NCBI GenBank assembly: GCA_035501495.1
Contig: DATJWB010000280.1
Span: 23,314-87,313, forward strand
Direction of reading: 5' to 3'
Source: JAIQFL01 sp035501495
Lineage (GTDB): Bacteria; Acidobacteriota; Terriglobia; Bryobacterales; Bryobacteraceae
DNA: 64,000 nt
Numbering within the stretch: the first letter of the stretch is position 1; the number at the start of each line of letters is the position of its first letter. A model generated the notes under the pieces. That model worked only from the letters and a program-made list of their open reading frames with translations, did not search any database and was not told the DNA's origin. Shown one piece after another: positions 54,673 through 63,788 of the stretch. A program made the translations under genes and the position numbers.

Positions 54673-55443
54673 TCACGCGCCAGCCCCCAAACCGCGGAGG
54701 GGCAGTCTTACGCCATGTTTTCCGGGAGGGTCGGTGACGTCGATCACGAGGTCGTAATGCACCGTCTTCACTTCGCTCAGTGCCGTCCCGGAAGTCAGCG
54801 GCAACTCGAAATCACTGGTCGAGTCGAAATCGGCAGGCGTGTAGGCGTTGGGAATGTTGGCGTACGCCGGTCCGTTGGGGTCAAGCAGCCCGATGTTGAG
54901 CCAGGTGTCGGCGATCAGTTGAGCGCAGTAGTAGCTTCCGGTCACTACCTGGCCGAGGATTCTGCCTCTGAAGTAGCTCAATGCCATTCCGAGCCCCAGG
55001 TTGTCTTCCAGGGGGAGGTTCGGGTAGTGGGCATTGGGAAACGGCGTTCCGTTTACTTGCTCGATAAACCGGATGAGCTGGCAGTACCGGTCCGGATTCA
55101 TGCCGCTCTCCAGTCTGCGCCAGAAGAACCCCTGTCCGGGAACCGCCGACAGGTAATACGCCATGAGGTCACGAAGTGGTGCGACGCGGCAACCCGGATT
55201 CGCATCGGGAGTAGGCCGGGTAATGAACGGCTGCGGGAAGGTGCGTCCGAATCCGGGCGCGTCCCAGAAAAAGAGCTCTCCCTGGAATTTCAGAATCATC
55301 CCGACATGCGTGTAGGGCTGGCCGCCCTCCGCCATTTCAATGAGCATGTCGATCGGGTCGCTGCTGTGGAAGCTGAAGAGATCGCCGGTATCGAGCTGGC
55401 TCTCGATCTGGCTGTACTGGAGCGGGGTGTCTGAGTGGTACAA
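54673..55443 (-). CDS. Permuted papain-fold (YiiX/NlpC-P60-like) hydrolase
   Basis: A 256-residue protein without a clear signal peptide. TGDLFSFHSSDPIDMLIEM and PYTHVGMILKF give the N-terminal GDLF and His motif of circularly permuted NlpC/P60-type domains. SYYCAQLIADTWLNIGLL gives the later Cys, so the order His then Cys is permuted. These enzymes cleave amide bonds, often in cell walls or lipoproteins. It lies on the opposite strand between the sigma pseudogene and the kinase gene. Confidence 0.65.
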   Translation of the reverse strand: MYHSDTPLQYSQIESQLDTGDLFSFHSSDPIDMLIEMAEGGQPYTHVGMILKFQGELFFWDAPGFGRTFPQPFITRPTPDANPGCRVAPLRDLMAYYLSAVPGQGFFWRRLESGMNPDRYCQLIRFIEQVNGTPFPNAHYPNLPLEDNLGLGMALSYFRGRILGQVVTGSYYCAQLIADTWLNIGLLDPNGPAYANIPNAYTPADFDSTSDFELPLTSGTALSEVKTVHYDLVIDVTDPPGKHGVRLPLRGLGAGA

Positions 55444-55537
55444 GCGTGCCTCCTGTCGAGTGTAAACCCGCTATGATATCTGAAACGTGCGCCGGGATGG
55501 GACTCGCGGCACAGACTCCGGGCGGGACTGGCAGATC

Positions 55538-58453
55538 ATGCAGCTGAGCAAGCGAACCTTTCTGACCCTGGTGACGGCATCGGCAATCGTGATCACGGTG
55601 TTGATGGTGTATGCGGGGACCTGGGTTCGCCACAACGCCGGGCGGAGCAAATACCTCGGCTGGACGGCGGCTTCGAGCGGCGGCTCCTGGTTCATCCAGA
55701 TGGTGGATCCGAACGGCCCGGCGGCGGGGCGACTCTTTCCGGGGGACCGGATCCTGGCCGCCGAGGGGAATGGAGACGTGGCGCGCATCGGGCCGTCGTG
55801 GACGTTGCGCGACCGGCCCAATCAGCCGGACTATTCCATCGAAGTGGTGCAGGGCGGCACCTCAGTGCAATACCGGCTGGCATGGCCCGTTCGCGCCGAT
55901 CCCTACGGGGAGTTCTGGCTGTGGATGCTGCTGCTCACCGGATTCATCTACTTCGCGGTGGGCCTGCTGATCGCATACGGCCGCCCCGAAGACCATCCGG
56001 GAAGGCGGGCGGTGGTCTCAGGGTTGTTGAACGGCATTTTCTTCAGCGGCGTGGCGATGAATCCGCGCGCCGGAATGGTGGAAGGCGCCGCGGTGTGGTT
56101 CTGCATGCTGGCGCTGGCGGTGCGGCCATACCATGTGCTGGCGAGCTACCGCTTTACGGCGGGGTTTCCGGCAGGGGACCTGCACACACCGCGCTGGCAG
56201 AGGTTTGAACGGATTCTCTTCGGCAGTTCGATTCTGGCCTGGCTTCCCAGCGCCTATGCGGCGTTCCTGCGCGCATTGGGGCCGCAGCGCGCCGCAGCGA
56301 TTGCCGCCATGCAGCATCCGCTGCCGATGATTGCCGAACAACTGGCCGATCCGTTGACGATTCTGCTGGCTCTGGCGGGGACGATCGGCACGGTGCTGGT
56401 CTGCCGCCGCAATTACAGGCTGCTGCCGGAAGGCGATCAAAAACGGCGCCTGCGGTGGGTGATCCTCGGCGTGGCGGTGGGGGTCTCGCCGACAATCGTC
56501 CTGTTTCCCTTCCTGTTGGCCATGCCCAACACGCGGGCGCAACTGATGATGATCCACCTGATCAATCTCTTCGCGGCAGCCTGCCCCTTGTGCGTGGCTT
56601 ATGCGGTGATCGTGCACCGCGCGTTGGGATTGAGAGTGGTTCTGCGGAGCGGACTGCGCTACATGCTGGCGCGCAATTCTCTGCGCTTCGCCATGATCGT
56701 GCCGCTTGCCTGGGCCGTGGCCTCGGTGGCGCTCAATCCGCGCAGCACGTTTGCCGACCTGGCTCTTTCCACTTCCGGCAAGATCAACCTGATCCTGCTG
56801 GCGCTGTCGGCTCTGGCACTGCGATACCGCACCGCACTGCTGGGACGCATCGACCGGCGATTCTTCCGCGAATCCTACCAGCAGGATCAGATCTTCATCG
56901 CGCTGGCGGAAGCGGTAAGCAAGACCGCCAACGTGGCCGAGCTTTCGCGGATGTTGAGCAGCCAGATCCAGTCGGCGCTGCACCCGCGGTCGATCTTCGT
57001 GGCCTCACGGGAGAGCGATACGGATTTCTCGGTAGTCTTTTCCTCATCGGTGGGCTCCGAGCGGCGTATGGGCCACCTGGGGTTGGCTCCGTCGGTGTTC
57101 GACGCCTTCGATTCATCGGTGGCGGTCGATGAAGAAAGCATGTCGGCGCGGAGCGGCCTCCGCGGCTCTCTGGACAACCTGGGTGTGCGGCTGGTGGTGC
57201 CGCTGCGGGGCCCGAACGAGGGGTTGGTGGGCGTGATTCTGCTGGGCGAGAAGATGAGTGAAGAGCCATACACGCGCCACGACCGGCTGTTGCTGAATAC
57301 CGTGGCGTCCCAGACCGGCATCGTTTGGGAAAACCTGCAGTTGCGGGACCGATTGAAGCGCGAGCAGCAGGTGCGGCGCGAGGTGCTCCAGGAATTGACC
57401 GGTAAACCCTTGGGTTTCGTTCTGGAGTGTCCGGCGTGCGGCGCCTGCTATGACAGCGAAGCCACGATCTGCGAATCCGATGGACGCACCCTCACTCCTT
57501 CGCTGCCGATTACCCGCACCATCGAAAACAAGTACCGGCTCACACGCCGGATCGGTTCCGGCGGCATGGGCGCGGTGTATGAGGCCGAGGACCTGCGGTT
57601 GAGCCGTCCGGTCGCGATCAAGGTAATGACCGGACGGCTGTTCGGCGACAGCGCCGCGCTGCAACGGTTTTCCCGTGAGGCGAGGGCCTCGGCGAAGCTG
57701 GACCATTCGAATGTCGTCCGGATCTTCGACTTCGGTGAACTCAGCGGCGGTGGCGCATACCTGGTGCTCGAGTTTCTCAAAGGGGTCAATCTGCGGGTCG
57801 AGATCCACAGGCAGGGCGCGCTCAACCCGCAGGAGACGGCGGATGTTCTGGAGGGCGTCTTCGCCGGGATCGAGGCGGCTCATACGCGAGGCATTGTCCA
57901 TCGCGATCTGAAGCCGGAGAACATCTTCCTGGTGCGCCAGAATTCTGCGGGGCAGCCGCTGGTCAAGATTCTCGATTTCGGGCTGGCTGTGGTTCGCGAT
58001 CTCGAGTTCTCCGACGGAAGACGGCTTACCCACGCGGGCACGGCGATCGGCACCATCGGATACATGTCCAGGGAACAGTTTGTAGGCGAGACGGTGGACG
58101 AGCGGACCGATATCTATGCGCTGGGAGTGATCGCGGTGGAGATGCTCACCGGAGATCTCGGAATACAGGGACCGGCTTTCGCCCAAATCGGCGCAGTGGT
58201 CAGAAACCGGCTGGCCGGCCTTTCGCCGGAGTACGGTGCGCTGGCCGACGTATTGCTCCGGGCACTGCCTGAGAAACGCGAGGAGCGCTTCCAGACGGTC
58301 GGGCAGTTTCGGGATATGCTGCTGCCGGTTCTCCGGAAGTGCGCGGTCGCACCGTCACTGGCACGCGCCGCCACGGCCGTCCAAAAGACGCCGCTCAGTA
58401 CAGTGGAGACCCGGACGCAGGCGATCTCCGGCAAAGAATCATCGGAATTCTGA
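55538..58453 (+). CDS. PDZ-7TM-GAF-zinc ribbon-Ser/Thr kinase fusion
   Basis: A 971-residue membrane kinase. An N-terminal helix (RTFLTLVTASAIVITVLMVYAG) anchors a PDZ-like segment (MVDPNGPAAGRLFPGDRILAAEG). About seven further helices follow, then a GAF-like domain (about 455-615). A zinc-ribbon-like CPACGACYD (about 631) precedes an active-looking Hanks kinase: GSGGMGAVYEAED loop, Lys695 in AIKVM, HRDLKPEN (His788) and DFGLA (813). The kinase is at the C-terminus, the reverse of the common PknB layout with an extracellular C-terminus. The ATG at 55538 begins at the anchor; a GTG at 55487 would add 17 residues. It lies near the sigma pseudogene, a usual partner type. Confidence 0.85.
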   Translation: MQLSKRTFLTLVTASAIVITVLMVYAGTWVRHNAGRSKYLGWTAASSGGSWFIQMVDPNGPAAGRLFPGDRILAAEGNGDVARIGPSWTLRDRPNQPDYSIEVVQGGTSVQYRLAWPVRADPYGEFWLWMLLLTGFIYFAVGLLIAYGRPEDHPGRRAVVSGLLNGIFFSGVAMNPRAGMVEGAAVWFCMLALAVRPYHVLASYRFTAGFPAGDLHTPRWQRFERILFGSSILAWLPSAYAAFLRALGPQRAAAIAAMQHPLPMIAEQLADPLTILLALAGTIGTVLVCRRNYRLLPEGDQKRRLRWVILGVAVGVSPTIVLFPFLLAMPNTRAQLMMIHLINLFAAACPLCVAYAVIVHRALGLRVVLRSGLRYMLARNSLRFAMIVPLAWAVASVALNPRSTFADLALSTSGKINLILLALSALALRYRTALLGRIDRRFFRESYQQDQIFIALAEAVSKTANVAELSRMLSSQIQSALHPRSIFVASRESDTDFSVVFSSSVGSERRMGHLGLAPSVFDAFDSSVAVDEESMSARSGLRGSLDNLGVRLVVPLRGPNEGLVGVILLGEKMSEEPYTRHDRLLLNTVASQTGIVWENLQLRDRLKREQQVRREVLQELTGKPLGFVLECPACGACYDSEATICESDGRTLTPSLPITRTIENKYRLTRRIGSGGMGAVYEAEDLRLSRPVAIKVMTGRLFGDSAALQRFSREARASAKLDHSNVVRIFDFGELSGGGAYLVLEFLKGVNLRVEIHRQGALNPQETADVLEGVFAGIEAAHTRGIVHRDLKPENIFLVRQNSAGQPLVKILDFGLAVVRDLEFSDGRRLTHAGTAIGTIGYMSREQFVGETVDERTDIYALGVIAVEMLTGDLGIQGPAFAQIGAVVRNRLAGLSPEYGALADVLLRALPEKREERFQTVGQFRDMLLPVLRKCAVAPSLARAATAVQKTPLSTVETRTQAISGKESSEF

Positions 58454-58682
58454 GGGTTGGGATCGGCTCTGTCGATCCTGCCTGGTTTCGGGAACGCGTG
58501 CCCCACCAGGTAAGGCACTCTGCCGCTCTACCTGGCGCAATATCGGGCAACACCGCTTCGGGAGGAATCCCCCGATTCATCAACATACCGGCCGGTCTTC
58601 GGCAAGTGAATCCGCCGCGCCGGGCGACGCCTGCGTGTCCACCCGTGTCAATCCGCGGCTTGAACTGGCGTCCCGTGGATCT

Positions 58683-58973
58683 CTACGGCTGCGGCTTGGC
58701 TCCGGGGTCACCGCTGCCGGTATCCGCCGTGCGCTCCACAATCACATGGAAGTGCGAAACCAGCGCCGCGATGGCGCCCACCGCGGCCAGAATCGGAGCG
58801 ACAATCACACCGACGGCGGCCACGGTCAGGGGAATTTCCATAAAGGTGTGGCCCTTCTCATCTTTGATAATGATGCGGCGAACATTACCTTCGTGAATCA
58901 ACTCCGAGATTTTGCGAGCGAGGTCCTTGCCGGCAACTTTGAATTCCTCGAAGATCCGATCGAATTGGTCCAT
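58683..58973 (-). CDS. DUF4342 protein
   Basis: A 96-residue protein. Residues about 12-70 match the DUF4342 pattern: ELIHEGNVRRIIIKDEKGHTFMEIPLTVAAVGVIVAPILAAV-type segment with a charged strand followed by a hydrophobic membrane-spanning helix. The ATG at 58973 is the first Met of the family-like region; an upstream in-frame start would add unrelated sequence. Function unknown. It is downstream of the small membrane protein gene on the same strand. Confidence 0.7.
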   Translation of the reverse strand: MDQFDRIFEEFKVAGKDLARKISELIHEGNVRRIIIKDEKGHTFMEIPLTVAAVGVIVAPILAAVGAIAALVSHFHVIVERTADTGSGDPGAKPQP

Positions 58974-59071
58974 GCCGGAAGTGTAACGCGAATTCACGAG
59001 GAGCCGGGCGGCAGACCCAGGGGCGCCATCGGCGCGGCGCCTGGAGTCAGCCGGGCTACAGAGCCCGGACT

Positions 59072-59350
59072 CTAATAGTAACGCCGGCGCCGGTGCCATT
59101 CGCCTCCACCAAGGCCGCCCAGATCGATGATTACGGCGATCAGCAGAATCAGGAGATTCGCGCCGTCAACCGGCCTGTGTGTGTTCACGAGCCAGGCATA
59201 CGCAATGGTAGTGATCGGCAGGAAGATGAATCCCAGCAAGGGCACCAGCAGGCCCGAGTAGGCATGCTGCAGGTAGTTGGAGAGAAGGAACATCAGCGCC
59301 AGAACGACTCGCGGGAAGCCAATCACAATCAGGACCAGCAGGCACGGCAT
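59072..59350 (-). CDS. Small membrane protein
   Basis: A 92-residue protein with about three hydrophobic segments (PCLLVLIVIGFPRVVLALMFLL, GLLVPLLGFIFLPITTIAYAW, ANLLILLIAVIIDLGGLG) and a basic C-terminal tail. Similar small proteins are common in acidobacteria. Function unknown. It diverges from the response regulator gene. Confidence 0.65.
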   Translation of the reverse strand: MPCLLVLIVIGFPRVVLALMFLLSNYLQHAYSGLLVPLLGFIFLPITTIAYAWLVNTHRPVDGANLLILLIAVIIDLGGLGGGEWHRRRRYY

Positions 59351-59422
59351 AAGCCAATCGTCTCAGAAATTGTCCGGCGCCGGTGTGCGCGCGTTCACGT
59401 GCGGGTTAGAATCAAGGTCGGC

Positions 59423-59788
59423 ATGAGCGACCGCACACGCACCGTCCTGATCGTTGACGACGATCCCCAGATCCTGCGGCTCGTTGAGAAGATGCTCCGG
59501 CCCCGGAACGTGAAGGTATTATTGGCGCCGCGGCCGGGAGAGGCGCTGCAGATTTGTCAGCAGCAGGCCGTTCACTTGCTGATCTCCGACGTGCTGATGC
59601 CCGAAATGGACGGCAATAAGCTGGCCGAACGTGTGTTGAAGCTGCATCCGGAAGCCGCCATCCTGTTGATCTCGGGTCACTGCAAAGAGCCTCCCGCAGC
59701 GAAGTCGGGGCAGGTCCGATTCCTCAAGAAGCCTTTCTTCCCCTCGCAGTTAATTCAATTCCTCCGCGAGCTACTGCCGGAAGACTAG
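59423..59788 (+). CDS. Single-domain response regulator (CheY-like)
   Basis: A 121-residue receiver domain. VLIVDDDPQ carries the acidic pocket, LISDVLMPEMDG carries the phosphorylated Asp, SGHCKE lies in the switch region and FLKKPF carries the conserved Lys. There is no output domain. It could relay phosphate from an orphan kinase such as the one at 5828, but no kinase is adjacent. The ATG at 59423 starts the family domain. Confidence 0.9.
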   Translation: MSDRTRTVLIVDDDPQILRLVEKMLRPRNVKVLLAPRPGEALQICQQQAVHLLISDVLMPEMDGNKLAERVLKLHPEAAILLISGHCKEPPAAKSGQVRFLKKPFFPSQLIQFLRELLPED

Positions 59789-59887
59789 AGGACAGACGCT
59801 CGCAGTCACCCTGCGCCCATCCTGGGCATGGGTCCTGGGTGCGATTGCAGCGCGGTAGAATCGGGTTTCCATGGAAAGGAGACCGCA

Positions 59888-60673
59888 ATGAACCGTCGTT
59901 CTTTTGTCGAATCGGCGGGAGCCGGCGCGCTGTTGTCGGCTTTGGCGGGCGCCCCGGCGCAGGCGCAGCCATCCAACCGCAAGACGCGGATTTATCGCCT
60001 CGATTTCCTGTACTGCCGGCAGGGCAGTCAGACCAACCGGGTGCAGGAATTCCTGGCGTCGCAGATGCCCGTTCTGACCAGGCATGCGCAGCCGGTCGGA
60101 GTCTTCACGGCTGTGATCGCCCCGCATCTGCCGGCCACGGCTGTCCTCACGGGGTTTTCGAGCCTCGAAGAAATGGAAACCGCGGACGACCGGGTGCGCA
60201 AGAGTGCAGAATACCAGGCGGCACTGGAGAAAATGGAGAGCGGCGCGGAACCGCCTTACGATCGCGTGGACCGGCTGCTGTTGAGGGCCACCGACTTTTC
60301 CCCGGAGATCGCGCCTCTGGCGGAAAGGCCCAGGAAGCCGCGAATCTTCGAACTGCGCATCTACCATTCGCCCACCGAGCGCCAGCTTCGCTATTTGCAG
60401 GAGCGCTTCGCGGGCACGGAGATCGGGATCTTCTCCCGCTGCGGGATCCATCCCCTCTTCTATAGCAACACGCTGGCCGGCCCGAACATGCCGAACCTGG
60501 CCTACCTGATTCCGTTCGCCGGCCTGGCCGAGCGCGAGAAGGCCTGGGATGCTTTCGGCGCCGATCCGGAATGGGTCAAGGCCCGCGCCGACTCCATTGC
60601 CCGTGGAGGCCAAATCGTGGCCCAGAGCGAGATCACCCTCTTGCAGGCTGCGGCTTTTTCTCCGATCCAGTAG
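59888..60673 (+). CDS. Exported NIPSNAP-like protein
   Basis: A 261-residue protein with a Tat-like signal (NRRSFVESAGAGALLSALAG) and AAAGGAG upstream of the ATG. Two NIPSNAP-like ferredoxin-fold halves can be seen: RIYRLDFLYCRQGSQTNRVQ and IFELRIYHSPTERQLRYLQE, the latter followed by FGADPEWVKAR. Bacterial NIPSNAP proteins are of unknown function. It stands alone between the receiver and the pilus-linked genes. Confidence 0.8.
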   Translation: MNRRSFVESAGAGALLSALAGAPAQAQPSNRKTRIYRLDFLYCRQGSQTNRVQEFLASQMPVLTRHAQPVGVFTAVIAPHLPATAVLTGFSSLEEMETADDRVRKSAEYQAALEKMESGAEPPYDRVDRLLLRATDFSPEIAPLAERPRKPRIFELRIYHSPTERQLRYLQERFAGTEIGIFSRCGIHPLFYSNTLAGPNMPNLAYLIPFAGLAEREKAWDAFGADPEWVKARADSIARGGQIVAQSEITLLQAAAFSPIQ

Positions 60674-60759
60674 CGCGGCCAATGCCGTTTGGATGGCGGC
60701 TGGGAATTCCGCCGCTCTAAGGTATCCGCGAGTCCCGCCGATATGTACTACGGGACCGG

Positions 60760-62343
60760 ATGCCGAGAACCCCTGCCAATACGACTGCGAGCCTCTTCGG
60801 GCACCGTCGCATTCTGCTGAAGCCGTCGCTTGTGGACCTGTTCTTCGCCGCCCTCCTGCTGGCCGCGTTTAGCCGGCCGCAGTCCTGGCAGGGATTGCTG
60901 GCTGACGGAGACACTGGCTGGCATATTCGAACCGGAGAGTACATCCTCCAGAGTGGCCATGTCCCACGCGTGGACCCGTTCTCGTTCTCCCGAAGTGGAC
61001 AACCATGGTTCGCCTGGGAATGGCTGGCAGATGTTTGCCTGGCGGCGCTCCACCGGTGGCACGGCCTGGCGGCTGTAGCCGCTTTCTCGGCCGTCATACT
61101 ATGCCTGTCCGCCGTGGCCCTGCTGTGCTGGCTCCTGCGCCGCGGGGTCGGGCTGTGGATCGCGGTTGGCGTGGCCCTCGCCACGTTCAGCGAGTCGAGC
61201 ATCCACGCACTCGCCCGGCCTCATATTTTCTCCCTGATTTTCATTACAATCGGGCTCTGGCTTCTCGATGAAGATCGCAGCCGTGCCGGGCCACGGCTTT
61301 GGCTCCTGGTGCCGGTTTCCGCGCTTTGGGCCAATCTCCACGCGGGATTCGCGGCCTGGATCGCGATTCTGGGGCTGCTGGTGGCCATCAGTGCCCTCGA
61401 AGGCAGATGGTTCTGCTTTCGGCGCTACAGCCTGCTCGCCGTGCTGTGCGCCGGGGCTACCCTGCTCAATCCCTACGGATGGCGGCTGCACGAGCACATC
61501 GTCCGATATCTCGGGTCTTCCTGGATCCTCGATCACGTGCAGGAGTTTCAATCGCCGCGCTTTCGCTCCGAAAATATGGTCGTCTTCGGGGTAATGCTGC
61601 TCGCCGGCGTTTCGCTCGCGTCTCGCCCGTTCGCCCGCAAACAGTGGTTCGAAGGCACACTGGTGTTGGTGTGGGCGTTCGCTGCCCTACGATCCGCCCG
61701 CCACATTCCTATTTATGGGATCGCTGCGGCGCCGCTGATTGCGTCGGAATGTGCGGGATGGTGGTCCCGGCTGGCCGCCACGCGACACCCGGGTTCCGCC
61801 GTCCGCGTCTTCTGGACACTGTCGCAGGATCTGGGCTTGTCGCGCCACATCAGCCTTTGGGCTCCGGTATTGGGGGCGTTGGCGGTATTGGTGGCCCTGC
61901 CGCAAGCCCGGATCGTTGACTTTCCCGAATCCTCTTTCCCGGTACGGGCCGTCGCCGCCAATCTCGACTGGCTGTCCCCGCCCGGCTACATGCCACGAAT
62001 CCTGACGTCCGATCAATGGGCGGATTATTTGATCTTCCGCCTCTATCCGCACCAGCGCGTCTTCTTCGACGGAAGGAGCGACTTCTACGGACCCGCTATT
62101 GGAGAGGACTACCAGACTCTGATGTCGCTGGCGCCGGGCTGGAGACGCACGCTCGATCGTTACCAGTTCGATATCGCGCTGCTGCCGAACGACTGGCCGC
62201 TCGGGGATATCCTGGAGCACACCCCGGGCTGGCGTCTGGTCTATCGCGACCCGGCGGGCGGCTTACTGGTCCGCAGTCCCGAAAGCGTTCATGCGGACCC
62301 TAAAGAAAGCCGGCGGGAATGCCGAACATACCAGTGTGGATGA
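60760..62343 (+). CDS. Polytopic membrane protein, GT-C-like, unknown function
   Basis: A 527-residue protein with about ten hydrophobic helices. The segment DGDTGWHIRTGEYILQSGHV followed by DPFSFSRSGQPWFAWEWLAD near residue 50 recalls the early loop of GT-C type membrane glycosyltransferase-like proteins of unknown activity. The C-terminal quarter is soluble and holds DQWADYLIFRLYPHQRVFFDG. It ends before the prepilin peptidase gene. It may glycosylate a surface polymer or pilin, but that is inference. Confidence 0.65.
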   Translation: MPRTPANTTASLFGHRRILLKPSLVDLFFAALLLAAFSRPQSWQGLLADGDTGWHIRTGEYILQSGHVPRVDPFSFSRSGQPWFAWEWLADVCLAALHRWHGLAAVAAFSAVILCLSAVALLCWLLRRGVGLWIAVGVALATFSESSIHALARPHIFSLIFITIGLWLLDEDRSRAGPRLWLLVPVSALWANLHAGFAAWIAILGLLVAISALEGRWFCFRRYSLLAVLCAGATLLNPYGWRLHEHIVRYLGSSWILDHVQEFQSPRFRSENMVVFGVMLLAGVSLASRPFARKQWFEGTLVLVWAFAALRSARHIPIYGIAAAPLIASECAGWWSRLAATRHPGSAVRVFWTLSQDLGLSRHISLWAPVLGALAVLVALPQARIVDFPESSFPVRAVAANLDWLSPPGYMPRILTSDQWADYLIFRLYPHQRVFFDGRSDFYGPAIGEDYQTLMSLAPGWRRTLDRYQFDIALLPNDWPLGDILEHTPGWRLVYRDPAGGLLVRSPESVHADPKESRRECRTYQCG

Positions 62344-62431
62344 ATTTCGAAGGCGCTTCTCACGCTGGCTGCCATGCTCGGCATACCGATGCGGCCCAAG
62401 CACTTCTTACCGCAACTTCGGGGGTATCTCG

Positions 62432-62851
62432 ATGGATATTTTGAAGGCCATGGCGATCCTTCTGGGCTGCTCCGCGATACTCGATGATCTTCGCCGCGGA
62501 GTCATCTCAAACTGGATCAGTGTTAGCGCAATGGTGGGCGGACTGCTGTATCACGCGCTTCGCGGAGGTTGGCGGGGACTGGCGATGGCCGCTGGGGGAG
62601 CCCTCGTGGGCCTGGCGGTCTTTCTCGCTCCGTACTGCCTGGGCGGAATGGGTGGCGGCGATGTCAAATTGATGGCCGCCTTTGGGGCACTGCTCGGCCC
62701 TTGGGGCATTCTGACGGCTGCCTTGTTGGCGTCCATACTCGGCGGGTTGATGGCCGCGGTGAGCCAGATCTTCCGCAGCGGGCGGAAGGCCATCCCGTAT
62801 GGGCCCGCGATTGTCCTGGGCGCCTGGCTGAGCTGCCTGGCGGGAAGGTGA
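62432..62851 (+). CDS. cpaA: Prepilin peptidase of the Tad pilus (CpaA/TadV-like)
   Basis: A 139-residue A24-type aspartic peptidase that removes leader peptides from Flp-type prepilins. The two aspartates are in ILDDLRRGVISNW and GMGGGDVKLM. It has about four transmembrane helices. The ATG at 62432 starts the family domain; in-frame upstream starts run back into the preceding gene. The next gene, cpaB, starts three bases after its stop. Confidence 0.85.
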   Translation: MDILKAMAILLGCSAILDDLRRGVISNWISVSAMVGGLLYHALRGGWRGLAMAAGGALVGLAVFLAPYCLGGMGGGDVKLMAAFGALLGPWGILTAALLASILGGLMAAVSQIFRSGRKAIPYGPAIVLGAWLSCLAGR

Positions 62852-62854
62852 CCT

Positions 62855-63787
62855 GTGCGATTCGATCGAAGATTCCTGATCGTGGTGGGCTGCAGCCTGC
62901 TCTGGGCGTTCCTGGTGACCTCCCTGTTCTATCGGGTCGCCTCAAACAGTGCCCATCCGCATGGCGTGTCCGGCGGAAGGCCGCTGGTAGTAGCGTCCCA
63001 ACCCCTCCCGTTCGGAGCGCGAATCGGTCCCGAAACGGTGAAAATTATCCAGGTTCCGGAGACACTCTTTCCCAAGGGGGGTTACTCGCGCCCCGAGGAC
63101 GTGATCGACCGGTCGGTTGTCAGTGCGATCGAACAGGATGAGCCGGTGGTGGAGGTCCGGATTGCTCCCAGGGGCAGCGGTGTGGGCATGGCGCCGATGA
63201 TCCCTCCCGGCTTGCGGGCGATCGCCGTCCGCGTCAACGACGTCGTAGGGGTGGCGGGATTCGTGTTGCCCGGAATGCGCGTGGATATCCTGGTCACCGG
63301 TCACCCGCCGGCCTCGAATGAAACGGTGACCACCACAGTTTTGCAAAATATTCCGGTACTCTCGGCCGGCCAGACCATGCAGGCCGACAACAAAGGCCAG
63401 CCCATCAGCGCCACGGTGGTCACGCTGTTGGTCAATCCGGCCGAGGCCGAGGCGTTGACGTTGGCCAATAGCGAGGGTCATATCCAACTCGTTTTGCGCA
63501 ATAACACCGATCGACAGGTAATCCGGACGCCCGGCTCTCAGACACGTGAGTTGTACGCGGTTGGAGGGCGGGTAATGGCGGCTCCGGCCCCTGATCCGGC
63601 GCCGGTCCGTTCTCGGCCCGCGGTGGTGGCGTCGCCCGTGCGGACTGTGGCGCCCGTCGTCATTCCGGTGCCGGTATCGAGTCCCCCGCCGGTGGTCACG
63701 ATGCCAGCTCCCCGCTCCGAGGAAGTCATCATGATTCGCGGCAACCAGAAAACCATCGAAGCGGCGCCGTCAAGGATGGATCACTAA
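62855..63787 (+). CDS. cpaB: CpaB/RcpC Flp pilus assembly protein
   Basis: A 310-residue protein with an N-terminal membrane helix (FLIVVGCSLLWAFLVTSLFY). A SAF-like domain follows (LVVASQPLPFGARIGPETVK), then the RcpC core (LRAIAVRVNDVVGVAGFVLPGMRVDIL) and TLLVNPAEAEALTLANSEG. A proline-rich tail (about 245-290) is probably periplasmic. The start is GTG. It sits between cpaA and cpaC, the usual Tad order. Confidence 0.9.
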   Translation: MRFDRRFLIVVGCSLLWAFLVTSLFYRVASNSAHPHGVSGGRPLVVASQPLPFGARIGPETVKIIQVPETLFPKGGYSRPEDVIDRSVVSAIEQDEPVVEVRIAPRGSGVGMAPMIPPGLRAIAVRVNDVVGVAGFVLPGMRVDILVTGHPPASNETVTTTVLQNIPVLSAGQTMQADNKGQPISATVVTLLVNPAEAEALTLANSEGHIQLVLRNNTDRQVIRTPGSQTRELYAVGGRVMAAPAPDPAPVRSRPAVVASPVRTVAPVVIPVPVSSPPPVVTMPAPRSEEVIMIRGNQKTIEAAPSRMDH

Positions 63788-63788
63788 A

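Noticed and set aside
58454..58682. Possible small gene after the kinase
   Set aside because: Only short open frames without domain, signal or ribosome-binding site.
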